A model generated the notes under the pieces. It searched no databases, was not told the origin of the DNA, and saw only the letters and a list, made by a program, of their open reading frames with translations. 64,000 bases of DNA from Burkholderiales bacterium (GTDB lineage Bacteria > Pseudomonadota > Gammaproteobacteria > Burkholderiales > JAEUOS01): NCBI GenBank assembly GCA_016790635.1, contig JAEUOR010000062.1:124001-188000 (forward strand), written 5' to 3'. The position numbers were made by a program, and so were the translations under genes. The stretch's first letter is position 1. Every line of letters begins with the position of its first letter. This document shows, in pieces, positions 1-8,385 of this stretch.

Positions 1-578
1 GTCACGAAGCGGCTCAGGCCGATGCCGCGGTCGCGCAGCATCACGAACAGGTGCGCGCCGATCGCGCCGCTTTGGCTCACGATGGCCACCGCGCCGGGCT
101 CGGGCCAGCCCTTGCCGTCGTAGTGGTCGAAGGCCTGCAGGAAGCTCGCGTAGAAGCGCGAGCGCACGTCGAAGGCGCCCATGCAATTGGGCCCGAGGAT
201 GCGAATGCCGTGCTCGCGCCCGATATCGGCCAGGCGCTGCTGCTGCTGCCGCCCGGCGGCGCCGGTCTCGGCGAAGCTGGAGGCGAAGATCACCGCCACG
301 TCGGCACCTGCGCGCGCGGCGGCCTCCAGCTCCTGCGCGATCGACGTCGCGGGCACCGCGAGGATGGCGCAGTCGACTCGTTCGCCCACGTCGACGAGCG
401 ACGCATAGGCCTGCACGCCCTGCACCACCGGCACGCGCGAGTTGATCGGGTAGATACGGCCCGGAAAGCCTGCCTGCAGGCTCATCGCGAGCGGCCGACC
501 GCCCAGCTTCTCTGGATCGCTGGAGGCACCGATGATCGCCACCGATGCCGGGCGAAACAGCTTGTCGAGTACGTGCAT
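1..578 (-). CDS. CoA-binding domain of NDP-forming acyl-CoA synthetase (partial)
   Basis: The first 192 or so residues of a protein that runs off the left edge. The N-terminus (MHVLDKLFRPASVAIIGAS) is the CoA-binding Rossmann domain of ADP-forming acetyl/acyl-CoA synthetases; the GASSDPEKLGG loop and the later ILGPNCMG and VSQSGAIGAHL motifs are typical of that family. Such enzymes interconvert acyl-CoA and acid with nucleotide phosphorylation. The ATG lies 13 nt after the aldehyde dehydrogenase stop, so it is the last visible gene of the long minus-strand operon. A GTG directly before the ATG is an alternative start. Whether an ATP-grasp domain follows cannot be seen. Known: family function. 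Inferred: it handles the acid made by the neighbouring dehydrogenase. Confidence 0.8.
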   Translation of the reverse strand, partial: MHVLDKLFRPASVAIIGASSDPEKLGGRPLAMSLQAGFPGRIYPINSRVPVVQGVQAYASLVDVGERVDCAILAVPATSIAQELEAAARAGADVAVIFASSFAETGAAGRQQQQRLADIGREHGIRILGPNCMGAFDVRSRFYASFLQAFDHYDGKGWPEPGAVAIVSQSGAIGAHLFVMLRDRGIGLSRFV

Positions 579-591
579 CACGGATGCCGCC

Positions 592-2070
592 TCACTCGCC
601 CGCGCCGGCCACGATGTTGATCGCCTTCTCCTCGGTGTAGCTCAGCAGCTCGCCGATGCCCTCCTCGCGGCCGATGCCGCTGTTCTTGAAGCCGCCGAAG
701 GGCACGCCGCGGAAATGCGCGCTGACGCCGTTGATCCACACATAGCCCGCTTCCACGCGGCGCGCCAGGCGCAGCGCACGCTGTAGGTCGTTGGTCCAGA
801 TCGCGGCGGTGAGGCCCAGGTCCACGTCGTTGGCGATGGCGATCGCCTCGTCCTCGGTGCGGAAGCGGAACACCGACATCACCGGGCCGAAGACCTCCTC
901 GCGCGCCAGGCGCATCGAGCGGTTCATCTCGCCGAACACCGTGGGCTCGACCCAGTAGCCCTTCTTGAAGAGATCGCCCTTGGGCACGCCGCCGCCGGCC
1001 AGCAGCTTGCCGCCTTCGGTGCGGCCGACGTCGATGTACGACAGCACCTTCTGGTACTGCGCCTTCGAGTTGATCGGACCCATCTGCGCCTGGGGATCGA
1101 GCGGATGGCCGACCTTGATCTTGCGCACGCGCTCGACGATCTTCTCGACCACCGTGTCGTGCATGTCCTCGTGCAGCAGGATGCGGCTGGTCGAGCCGCA
1201 GGACTGGCCCTGCCAGCCGAAGTTCATGCCGTTCACCGCGGCGGCGGCCACCTTGTCGGGGTCGGCATCCGGGAAGGCGATCAAGGGGTTCTTGCCGCCC
1301 AGCTCCAGCGTGACGTTCTTCACCGCGGTCTCGGCCGCGGCGCGCTGGATCGCCATGCCGGACATCGGTGAGCCGATGAAGGCGATGCGCTTGACCAGCG
1401 GATGCCGCACCAGCGCCTCGCCGGTGTCGCGGCCGCCGGTCACGATGTTGGCGACACCCGGCGGCAGCACCTGCGCGCAGATCTCGCCCAGCAGCGACGC
1501 CGACAGCGGGCTCTGCTCTGCCGGCTTGATGACGGTGGTGTTGCCGGTGACGATGGCTGCGGCGATGCGCGAGGCGGCGAACATCATCGGATGGTTGAAG
1601 GGCACGATGCGCCCGACCACGCCGAAGGGCACGCGGATCGTCATGTGCAGCCCGCCCGGCGTGGAGGGCACGGTCTCGCCCTTCATCTCGAAGACCAGGC
1701 CGGCGGCGAAGCGGATGCGCTCGATCGCGTTCTTCACGTCGCCACGCATCGGCGCGAGGGTGTTGCCGGTGTCCAGCGCCTCCAGGTGCGCGAACTCCTC
1801 GGCGCGCGGCGCGATCGCATCGGCCAGCGCGTTGACGATCTCGGCGCGCCGCGCCATCGGCAGCGCGGCCCACGCCGGCTGGGCCTTCGCGGCCGCAGCC
1901 ACGGCCAGGTCCATGTCGCGGCGCGTGCCCGCCGGCACGCGGCCGAGCAGGGTCTCGTCGGCCGGGTTGATCGAATCCAGCCATTGGACGTCGACGCTCT
2001 CGACCATGCGGCCGTCGATCAGCATGCGGCCGTCAACGGGCTCGCGGCCCGCGGTGAAGTTCTGGCTCAT
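592..2070 (-). CDS. NAD(P)-dependent aldehyde dehydrogenase
   Basis: About 492 residues, full length for the ALDH superfamily. Visible motifs are the substrate/cofactor segment PFNHPMMFAASRIAAAI, the general-base glutamate in LELGGKNPL (around residue 258), the nucleophilic cysteine in GWQGQSCGSTSR (around residue 292) and the late EEVFGPVMSVFRF motif. It would oxidise an aldehyde to the acid. The open frame extends 28 codons further upstream, but that extension overlaps the SDR gene; the ATG chosen here (MSQNFTAGREP) lies just after the SDR stop. It sits between an SDR and a CoA-synthetase domain, which suggests an alcohol to aldehyde to acid to CoA-ester series. The substrate is unknown. 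Confidence 0.88.
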   Translation of the reverse strand: MSQNFTAGREPVDGRMLIDGRMVESVDVQWLDSINPADETLLGRVPAGTRRDMDLAVAAAAKAQPAWAALPMARRAEIVNALADAIAPRAEEFAHLEALDTGNTLAPMRGDVKNAIERIRFAAGLVFEMKGETVPSTPGGLHMTIRVPFGVVGRIVPFNHPMMFAASRIAAAIVTGNTTVIKPAEQSPLSASLLGEICAQVLPPGVANIVTGGRDTGEALVRHPLVKRIAFIGSPMSGMAIQRAAAETAVKNVTLELGGKNPLIAFPDADPDKVAAAAVNGMNFGWQGQSCGSTSRILLHEDMHDTVVEKIVERVRKIKVGHPLDPQAQMGPINSKAQYQKVLSYIDVGRTEGGKLLAGGGVPKGDLFKKGYWVEPTVFGEMNRSMRLAREEVFGPVMSVFRFRTEDEAIAIANDVDLGLTAAIWTNDLQRALRLARRVEAGYVWINGVSAHFRGVPFGGFKNSGIGREEGIGELLSYTEEKAINIVAGAGE

Positions 2071-2083
2071 GGTTGCACTGCTT

Positions 2084-2860
2084 TCAGGTGTTGACCGAGC
2101 CGCCGTCGACCACCAGCGTCTGGCCGGTGACGAAGTCGCTGTCGCTCGACGCAAGGAAGACGAGGGCGCCGATCAGGTCGGGCGGGAAGGCATCACGCTG
2201 CAGCGCACGGTTGGCCACCGCGCGCTCGCGCACCGCGGATACGTGCTGCTCGTTCTTCAGCAGCGTGTCGCTCAGGATGAAGCCGGGCGAGAGCGTGTTG
2301 ACACAGATGTTCCATGCGCCCAGCTCGCGTGACAGCGCGCGCGTGAACGCCGTGATCGCGCCCTTGGAGGTGATGTAGGGCAGCATGCCGGTGCCGCCGC
2401 GCGCGGTGCTGGTCGAGCCGACGTTGATGATCTTGCCGCTCTTGCGCTCGATCATGTGCGGCGCCACGTGCTTGACCAGCAGGAAGGGACCGCGCACGTT
2501 GACCGCCATCACGCGGTCCCAGGTGTCCGTGCTCCATTCGGTGGCCGGCGTCATCGGCAACGACGCCAGCACCGCTGCGTTGTTCACCAGCACGTCGATG
2601 CGGCCGTGGTGTGTCAGCGCCTGCTGTACCACGCCACGCACCGCGGCCTCGTCGCTCACGTCGGTTGTCAGCCCCAAGGCGGCCCCGGGGCCATGCGCCT
2701 CGCACAGCGCCTGCGCGGCGGCTTCGGCCTGCGCGATGTCGGCCACCACCAGCTTGGCGCCCTCGCGCGCGAGGGCCTCGCTGTAGTGGCGGCCGATGCC
2801 GCAAGCGCCGCCGGTGACGAGCGCCACTTTCCCGTTCAGACGTCCCGCTGTCGGTCCCAC
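2084..2860 (-). CDS. short-chain dehydrogenase/reductase (SDR)
   Basis: Classical SDR: nucleotide-binding TGGACGIG near the N-terminus, NNAAVL, the catalytic tyrosine/lysine in PYITSKGA, and a C-terminal GQTLVVDGG segment. About 258 residues, normal for the family. The GTG start chosen is preceded by GGAG at good spacing (AGAGGAGATCGACCG). An in-frame ATG 21 nt upstream overlaps the MBL stop codon as ATGA and is a real alternative. It presumably oxidises or reduces a hydroxyl/keto intermediate within this operon. Substrate not deducible. Confidence 0.87.
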   Translation of the reverse strand: MGPTAGRLNGKVALVTGGACGIGRHYSEALAREGAKLVVADIAQAEAAAQALCEAHGPGAALGLTTDVSDEAAVRGVVQQALTHHGRIDVLVNNAAVLASLPMTPATEWSTDTWDRVMAVNVRGPFLLVKHVAPHMIERKSGKIINVGSTSTARGGTGMLPYITSKGAITAFTRALSRELGAWNICVNTLSPGFILSDTLLKNEQHVSAVRERAVANRALQRDAFPPDLIGALVFLASSDSDFVTGQTLVVDGGSVNT

Positions 2861-2877
2861 CGGTCGATCTCCTCTTG

Positions 2878-3708
2878 TCATGCGGGCTCGACGCGGTAGC
2901 CCGCGCCGTCGCGCCCCAAGCGATGGAAGCCGGGCGCATCCAGGTGCACGCCGGCGACGAGCCAGCCTTCGCGCAGCACGTCCTCGAACATGCGGAGGCG
3001 CGCCTGCGCGGCGGCGGCGGGGTCGACGTCGAACACCACGCCCACCTCCGGATGCGGGATCTGCAGCCGCGGCAGATGCACCGTGTCTCCCCAGGCGACG
3101 AAGCCCTCCGCACCCGAGCCGAACACCCAGGCCGCATGCCCGGGCGTGTGCCCATTTGACAGCAGCGACCGCACGCCCGGCAGCACCTCGCCCTCGCGCA
3201 CGCGGTGCAGGCGCCCGCGGTCGCGATAGGGAGCGCTGGCGCGCTGCGCCCAGCGCATGCGGCGCTGCAGGCGCGCGGGGACTGCGTCGTCGACGGGGCG
3301 GTCGAGCCAGAAGGCGGCGTCCTCGTCGCGCACGAAGACCTGCGCGTTCGGGTACAGCGCCTCGCCGTGCGCATCGACCAGGCCGTTGGAATGGTCGGGG
3401 TCCCAGTGCGTGAGGAACACCAAGTCGATCTGCCCGGGCATCACACCGAGCGCGCGCAGGTTGGCGGGAAGCTGCCCGGTGCGCGGGCCCAGCGTGTCGG
3501 ACGCACCGGTATCGATCAGTGCGCGCTGGCCGTCAAACTCTACAAGGAACACGTTGACCGGCATCTCGATCGCGCCGCGCTCGTCGATGCACGCGGCGCG
3601 GCGCGCCTGCGGGTGATCGCTCCCGAGCGCGATGTCGATCGAGGCCTCGATCACGCCGTCGGACACGGCGGCGACCTCGAAGCGGCCGATACGCCGGGAT
3701 CGGTTCAC
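2878..3708 (-). CDS. MBL-fold metallo-hydrolase
   Basis: About 276 residues with metallo-beta-lactamase motifs: the zinc motif appears as THWDPDHSNG, followed by NGHTPGHA and a late GDTVHLP. It resembles N-acyl-homoserine-lactonase/glyoxalase-II-type hydrolases. The GTG start overlaps the permease stop (GTGA), giving translational coupling; no ATG exists until about residue 47 (MPVNVFLVEF), which is too late because the strand before it belongs to the fold. Probably hydrolyses an ester, lactone or thioester in the pathway. Substrate unknown. Confidence 0.83.
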   Translation of the reverse strand: MNRSRRIGRFEVAAVSDGVIEASIDIALGSDHPQARRAACIDERGAIEMPVNVFLVEFDGQRALIDTGASDTLGPRTGQLPANLRALGVMPGQIDLVFLTHWDPDHSNGLVDAHGEALYPNAQVFVRDEDAAFWLDRPVDDAVPARLQRRMRWAQRASAPYRDRGRLHRVREGEVLPGVRSLLSNGHTPGHAAWVFGSGAEGFVAWGDTVHLPRLQIPHPEVGVVFDVDPAAAAQARLRMFEDVLREGWLVAGVHLDAPGFHRLGRDGAGYRVEPA

Positions 3709-4499
3709 AGCGGCGCCCCGGTGGCGTGGTGCCAGGGCACGAGCAGGCGGCGCAGTCCCACCACCATCATGTACATCGCCAGGCCGATCAGCGTCAGCAG
3801 CAGCACCACGCCGAAGAGCTGCGCCACGTCGAGTTGCTGCAGCTTGACCACGGTGAGGTAGCCCAGCCCCTCGTTGCCGCCGATGAACTCGCCCACCACC
3901 GCGCCGATGATCGCCAGCACGATGGCCACCTCCATGCCGGTAAGCACGACCGGCAGAGCGGAGGGCATCTCGAGCAGCAGGAAGGTCTTCAGCGGGCTCG
4001 CGCGCATGCTTTCGAACACCTCGCGGTCGCCGGGGTCGACGGACTTCATCGCGATGTGCGTGTTGGCAAACACCGGGAAGAAGGCGATCACCAGCGAGAT
4101 CACGATCTTCGATTCGAGCCCGAAGCCGAACCACAGGATGAACAGCGGCGCCAGCGCGATCTTGGGCACGACCTGCAGCGCGATCACCATCGGGTTGAGT
4201 GCCCATTCGATGACGCGTACCTTGGCCATCAGCGTGCCCAGCAGCACGCCCGACACCACGGCGAGCACGAAACCCGTCATCGTCTCGATCACCGTCACCC
4301 ACGCGTGGTGCCAGACCTTGGGGTCGCCGAGCAGCTTGATGAAGGCGCGCACGATGGCTTCGGGCGGCGGCAGCACCAGCGCGGAGACTTCGGCAGTGCG
4401 CACGTAGACCGACCAGATCGCGAGCAGCAAAACCACACTGCTGATCGGCAGCACGATGCGCAAGGCGCGTTCGGTGGAAGGCTTCATCGGGCCGCTCAT
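3705..4499 (-). CDS. ABC transporter permease, taurine/sulfonate/nitrate type
   Basis: 264 residues, about six hydrophobic segments, with the binding-protein-dependent permease domain of the SsuC/TauC/NrtB group (EMPSALPVVLTGMEVAIVLAIIGAVVGEF is the characteristic EAA-like loop and following helix). ATG overlaps the stop of the ATPase gene (ATGA). Forms the membrane channel of the importer encoded by this gene and the next two. The context with ring-cleavage-type enzymes argues for an aromatic or sulfonated substrate, but the sequence alone cannot tell. Confidence 0.88.
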   Translation of the reverse strand: MSGPMKPSTERALRIVLPISSVVLLLAIWSVYVRTAEVSALVLPPPEAIVRAFIKLLGDPKVWHHAWVTVIETMTGFVLAVVSGVLLGTLMAKVRVIEWALNPMVIALQVVPKIALAPLFILWFGFGLESKIVISLVIAFFPVFANTHIAMKSVDPGDREVFESMRASPLKTFLLLEMPSALPVVLTGMEVAIVLAIIGAVVGEFIGGNEGLGYLTVVKLQQLDVAQLFGVVLLLTLIGLAMYMMVVGLRRLLVPWHHATGAPL

Positions 4500-5320
4500 G
4501 CCGGATACCCCGCGATGTCCTGCCGGATCGCGCGCACGTGGCGCTGGAACTCGGCGCCGGCTTGCATGTCGATTGCGCGCGGGCGCGGCAGGTCGATGGT
4601 GTGGATGGCCTGCACGCGGCTCGGGCGCGGCGACAGCACGACGACGCGGTCGCTCAGCATCACCGCCTCGGCGATCGAGTGTGTGATCAAGAGCACGGTG
4701 GCGCCTGTGGCCGCGCAGATTCGCTGCAGCTCGAGGTTCATCTGGTCGCGCGTCATCGCGTCGAGCGCGCCGAAGGGTTCGTCGAGCAGCAGGATGCGCG
4801 GCTTGATCACCAGGGCGCGCGCCAGCGACGCGCGCTGCCGCATGCCGCCGGAGAGCTGACGCGGCCAGGATTGCTCAAAGCCACTCAGGCCGACCAGCGC
4901 GCACAGCTCGCGCGCGCGCGCCAGTCGCTCGTCGCGCGGCACGCCGCGCACGCGCAAGGGCAGCGCGATGTTGTCCTCGATTGTGAACCAGGGAAACAGG
5001 CGCGGCTCTTGGAACGCGAATGCCAGGTCCTGCACCGCACGGCCGGTGTCCTGCTCGCTGCGGCCGAGCGGCACGCCGCCAATCTCGACCTCGCCGGCGC
5101 TGGCCGACTGCAGCGCGCCGACGATGCGCAGCATGCTGGTCTTGCCGCAGCCCGAGGGCCCGAGCACCGAGACGAACTCGGAACCGGCCACGTCGAACGA
5201 GATGTCCTGGATCGCCTCAACGCTGCCGCCCGCGCTGGCGTAGCGTTTGGCCACACCGCGCACCGAGAGCGCCCAGGTGGCGGCGGCAGCGGATTTGATG
5301 GGTTGGAGCACGGCGCTCAA
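4496..5320 (-). CDS. ABC transporter ATP-binding protein, SsuB/TauB type
   Basis: Walker A GPSGCGKTS, Q-loop AFQEPRLFPW, signature LSGGMRQRASLARAL and Walker B ILLLDEPFGALD are all present. The TTG start is chosen because AGGA sits 7 nt upstream and TTG overlaps the stop of the binding-protein gene (TTGA); an in-frame GTG nine bases downstream is the alternative. It gives about 274 residues. Energises import together with the permease and the Tat-exported binding protein. Confidence 0.88.
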   Translation of the reverse strand: MSAVLQPIKSAAAATWALSVRGVAKRYASAGGSVEAIQDISFDVAGSEFVSVLGPSGCGKTSMLRIVGALQSASAGEVEIGGVPLGRSEQDTGRAVQDLAFAFQEPRLFPWFTIEDNIALPLRVRGVPRDERLARARELCALVGLSGFEQSWPRQLSGGMRQRASLARALVIKPRILLLDEPFGALDAMTRDQMNLELQRICAATGATVLLITHSIAEAVMLSDRVVVLSPRPSRVQAIHTIDLPRPRAIDMQAGAEFQRHVRAIRQDIAGYPA

Positions 5321-6330
5321 GCGTTGATCCTGTCGCGCAGCCTGTTGGTGTAGAGCGTGCCGGCGTCGACCTTCTTGTCGATGACACGCGTTTCCGCCAT
5401 CATCCGCGCCGCATAGTCCCATGACGCCGGCACGTTTCGCAGCAGGTTCTGGCGGCCCTTGGCGACCAAGCCCGCCAAGTAAAGGCGCAAAGCCTCCACG
5501 GCGATGTCGGGCTGCGCGACGTCCACCAGCTGGAACTTGCTGCTGATCGAAGCGATCATCGGCTTCACGTCCTTCGCGTCGAGCAGTTCGGACGCCGCGC
5601 GGTGCACGGCGCCGAGAAACTTGACGTACATGTCTTCGTTCTTCGGCAGGTCCCGCTCGCGTACCACGTACACCTGGCTCGGCAGGCCGTCGTCGAGCGG
5701 CATCTTCACGGCATCGGGCAAATGCACGAGGGTGTGGATCGGGCCGACGTAGCCGTCGATGCGTTTGGCCTGGATCAGGCCGTAGCTGGCGGGGCCGTCG
5801 TTGGTCGTGACCTTGTTGACGCTGTCGGGGTCGACGCCGCCCAAGCGCAGCACGTTGTTCAGCGTGCCGAACTGCGAGCCGCCGAGCGAAGCGACACCGA
5901 TGGTCTTGCCCTTCATGTCCGCCGCCGCCTTGATCGGCGCCGCGGGCGACGAGATCAGGTAGAACGGCGACACCTGCGAGAAAGTGGCGATCGCGATCAG
6001 CGGTGCCGCCGAGTTGACCTTGGCGATGATGTAGTTGCTGCTGCCGGTGTGTCCCACGTCGGCCTGCGAGGCGATCACAAGCTGCGCGGCGAGCGATGCG
6101 CCCTTGCCGTTGATCACCTCGACGTCGAGGCCCTCCTTGGCGAAGTAGCCCTGCGTGACCGCGTAGAACACGGGTGAATAGGACAACGAGAAGTTGAACG
6201 GCGTCACGAAGCGCAGGCGCGTGGTGGCGTGCGTTGCCTGCGGCAGCAGCAGCGCAGCGCCACCGGCGGCGGCCAGGCCCAGGGCTTGGCGCCGGCTGAG
6301 GGTGGTGCGGAAGGGCGTGCGGTGGTTCAT
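5317..6330 (-). CDS. ABC transporter substrate-binding protein (SsuA/NMT1-like), Tat signal
   Basis: 337 residues. The N-terminus has a twin-arginine motif (LSRRQALGL) followed by a hydrophobic stretch and an Ala-x-Ala type cleavage site (THATT). The body is an NMT1/SsuA-like periplasmic binding protein (FSLSYSPVFYAVTQGYFAKEGLDVEV, GKTIGVASLGGSQ). It should capture the ligand for the permease/ATPase pair downstream. The ATG is 20 nt from the cupin gene stop. Confidence 0.85.
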   Translation of the reverse strand: MNHRTPFRTTLSRRQALGLAAAGGAALLLPQATHATTRLRFVTPFNFSLSYSPVFYAVTQGYFAKEGLDVEVINGKGASLAAQLVIASQADVGHTGSSNYIIAKVNSAAPLIAIATFSQVSPFYLISSPAAPIKAAADMKGKTIGVASLGGSQFGTLNNVLRLGGVDPDSVNKVTTNDGPASYGLIQAKRIDGYVGPIHTLVHLPDAVKMPLDDGLPSQVYVVRERDLPKNEDMYVKFLGAVHRAASELLDAKDVKPMIASISSKFQLVDVAQPDIAVEALRLYLAGLVAKGRQNLLRNVPASWDYAARMMAETRVIDKKVDAGTLYTNRLRDRINA

Positions 6331-6349
6331 TTCGGGGGTCTCCGTCAGG

Positions 6350-7375
6350 TTATTCGAAGCGCTCGCGCAGGAAGCCGAGCGCACGCAGGACCGGCTCGTC
6401 GCTCACGCGGAGCACGGTGGCCGGTTCGTCGATACGGTGCAGGTCATGGTGGTACGGGCGCCAGGCGGGAACGGCGATCACGTCGCCGCGCTGCCAGTCG
6501 AGCGCGCTGCCGTCGACCATCGTCGTGCCGCTGCCGGACAGGACCGCGAACAGGCTGTTGGCGGTGCTGCGGTGGGTGGCGGTGCGCACGCCCGGTGCGA
6601 GCCGTTGCATATGCAGCGCGATGGTGCGCAACGCCGGCGTGCCCGGCACGTGCGTGAGCTCGACCTGGCGCTCGGACATGCGTGTCGCGTCGGGCGCGGC
6701 GGCGGCCAACCGTGCCTCGGTGTCTTCGCGGCGGAACGCGAGCGGGCTGTCGGCTGCGTCGATCGACGCGGGCTCGAATTTTTCGGGATGCGGCTCGAAG
6801 AACATCGGCTCGAGGAGGTGCACCAGCGGCACGTCGAGGAAGTCGAGCCAGAGGCAATCGCCCGCGCCCTCGTTGGCATGCGAGTGCCAGGCGCCCCCGG
6901 GTGTGAGCAGCACGTCGCCTGGCCGCATCGGCACGCGCTGGCCGTCCACCGTGGTGGTGGCGCCGGTGCCGTCGAGGATCAGGCGCAGCGCGTTCGGCGT
7001 GTGCCGGTGCGAGCGCGCGGTCTCGCCGGCCTTCACGAGCTGGTACGCCGCCACCAGCGTGCGCAGCGTCGGATAGATGTTGCCGGGCGCCGGATTGGTC
7101 ATCGTCAGGTTGCGGCGCTCTGCGAATTCGGTGCTCACCAGTGCCCCTGCCGCCTCGAGGATGGGCTTGACCTCGCGGTAGCGCCAGCGCGCCGGCATGA
7201 AGTTCTGCGCCGGCTCGGCCCACAGCGCCGGGCGGCGGCGGTGCCAGCCACCTTCCATGCCCAACGCGTCGAAGGCGCGGTACAGGCCGTCGAGGTCGGT
7301 GATGGGGCCGGTGGTGGAGCCGGTGACAGGCGCGGTGATTGGACCGGTTGTGGGGCCGGTGATGGCGGCGCTCAT
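6350..7375 (-). CDS. bicupin, gentisate 1,2-dioxygenase-like
   Basis: 341 residues with two cupin domains. The first shows HRHTPNALRLILDG and GDVLLTPGGAWHSHANEG, the second HRSTANSLFAVLSGSG and GDVIAVPAWRPYHHD: the histidines expected for an Fe(II) site are visible mainly in the first cupin. Overall organisation matches gentisate/1-hydroxy-2-naphthoate/salicylate dioxygenases that cleave an aromatic ring with O2. Directly downstream of an FAH-family hydrolase, the usual partner for the ring-cleavage product. Odd: the first 25 or so residues are a low-complexity run of TGP(I/T)T-like units that is not part of the fold; a later start would remove it. Confidence 0.8.
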   Translation of the reverse strand: MSAAITGPTTGPITAPVTGSTTGPITDLDGLYRAFDALGMEGGWHRRRPALWAEPAQNFMPARWRYREVKPILEAAGALVSTEFAERRNLTMTNPAPGNIYPTLRTLVAAYQLVKAGETARSHRHTPNALRLILDGTGATTTVDGQRVPMRPGDVLLTPGGAWHSHANEGAGDCLWLDFLDVPLVHLLEPMFFEPHPEKFEPASIDAADSPLAFRREDTEARLAAAAPDATRMSERQVELTHVPGTPALRTIALHMQRLAPGVRTATHRSTANSLFAVLSGSGTTMVDGSALDWQRGDVIAVPAWRPYHHDLHRIDEPATVLRVSDEPVLRALGFLRERFE

Positions 7376-7385
7376 GGCATCGTCC

Positions 7386-8273
7386 TCATTGTTTGACGAT
7401 CTTCAGATCGTACGGCTGCTCCAAGGGCGCGTTGCGCCCGCCGCGGCCCTGCACCACGTGCACGGTCATTTCGCCCACGCGTTCGATGCGGATGCGCACG
7501 CGGTCGCCCGCCTGCACCGGGCCCACGCCCTCGGGCGTTCCGGTGGCGATGATGTCGCCCGGGTAGAGCGTCATCACCGAGGCGGCCATCTCGACCATGC
7601 CGGGGATGTCGAGCACCAGGTCTCGCGTATTGGCGTCCTGGCGCAGCTCGTCGTTGACCCAGAGCCGGGCCTGCAGCGCCGAGGGGTCGCCCACCTCGTC
7701 GGCGGTGGTGATCCACGGGCCCACCGGGCAGAAGCTGTCGTAGGCCTTGCGGAACACGCGCTCCTCCTTGCCGCGCACCACCATGTCGAGCAGGCAGGCG
7801 TAGCCGAACACCGCATCGCGCCACTCGTCGCGCGCGATGTTGCGTACCTGGCGGCCGATCACGACGGCCAGCTCGCACTCGTGGTGCACCTCGCGGCCCG
7901 GCAAGTCGGGCAGCACGATGGGCTCGCCGGCGCCGGAAAGCGAGGAATTGGGTTTGAGGAAGAAGCCTTGCAGCGTCGCGCGGTAGCCGGCCTGCATCTC
8001 ACGGCCGTGCGCGTGGTAGTTGACCGGGTAGGCGATCACCTTGTTCGGCCACGGCACGGGCGTGCGCAGCGTCACGCCGGCAAGCGGACGGCGCGGGCTG
8101 CGCTCCAGCGCCTGCGACAGGCGCGGGCGATAGCGACCGAACTCGGCGATCAGCCGCGTCGGGCCCACGGGCGGCCAAGCGCCAGGGTCATGCTCGCACA
8201 GCGTAGTCACGTCGACGATCTCGTCGCCATCGACCAGACCGATGCGCCCTTCGTCAAAACAAGCAATCTTCAT
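7386..8273 (-). CDS. fumarylacetoacetate hydrolase family protein
   Basis: 295 residues, FAH superfamily (fumarylpyruvate/acylpyruvate hydrolase or oxalocrotonate decarboxylase type). The metal-binding elements are HHECELAVVIG, the VFGYACLLDMVVRG segment, and the late TGTPEGVGPVQAGD loop. Normally it hydrolyses or decarboxylates the dioxo-acid made by gentisate- or homogentisate-type ring cleavage. First gene of the minus-strand operon; its upstream region carries the dyad operator described at 8317. Confidence 0.85.
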   Translation of the reverse strand: MKIACFDEGRIGLVDGDEIVDVTTLCEHDPGAWPPVGPTRLIAEFGRYRPRLSQALERSPRRPLAGVTLRTPVPWPNKVIAYPVNYHAHGREMQAGYRATLQGFFLKPNSSLSGAGEPIVLPDLPGREVHHECELAVVIGRQVRNIARDEWRDAVFGYACLLDMVVRGKEERVFRKAYDSFCPVGPWITTADEVGDPSALQARLWVNDELRQDANTRDLVLDIPGMVEMAASVMTLYPGDIIATGTPEGVGPVQAGDRVRIRIERVGEMTVHVVQGRGGRNAPLEQPYDLKIVKQ

Positions 8274-8316
8274 GCGGCGCCTTCAGCTTCAGCGGGCGTG
8301 GTCTCGCGGGTGAGGA

Positions 8317-8355
8317 GTATTCTGTTTGATGATACAGTATTCTGTCAAACAGAAT
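8317..8355. promoter_or_regulatory. divergent promoter region with nested dyad operator
   Basis: An 11-bp perfect inverted repeat (ATTCTGTTTGA at 8319, TCAAACAGAAT at 8345). Its right part is itself a perfect palindrome, ATTCTGT-CAA-ACAGAAT (8339-8355), and AGTATTCTGT is repeated directly 20 bp apart (8317 and 8337). On the minus strand TTGACA (8348-8343) with CAGAAT 18 bp on fits a sigma70 promoter for the FAH operon; on the plus strand TTGATG and CAGAAT could serve the dehydrogenase. Two operator half-sites on one helix face suggests a dimeric regulator, perhaps the IclR protein at 11096; that link is inferred. Confidence 0.7.
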
Positions 8356-8385
8356 TTCATCCTGACTCCCGAAAGGAGGAAACCG

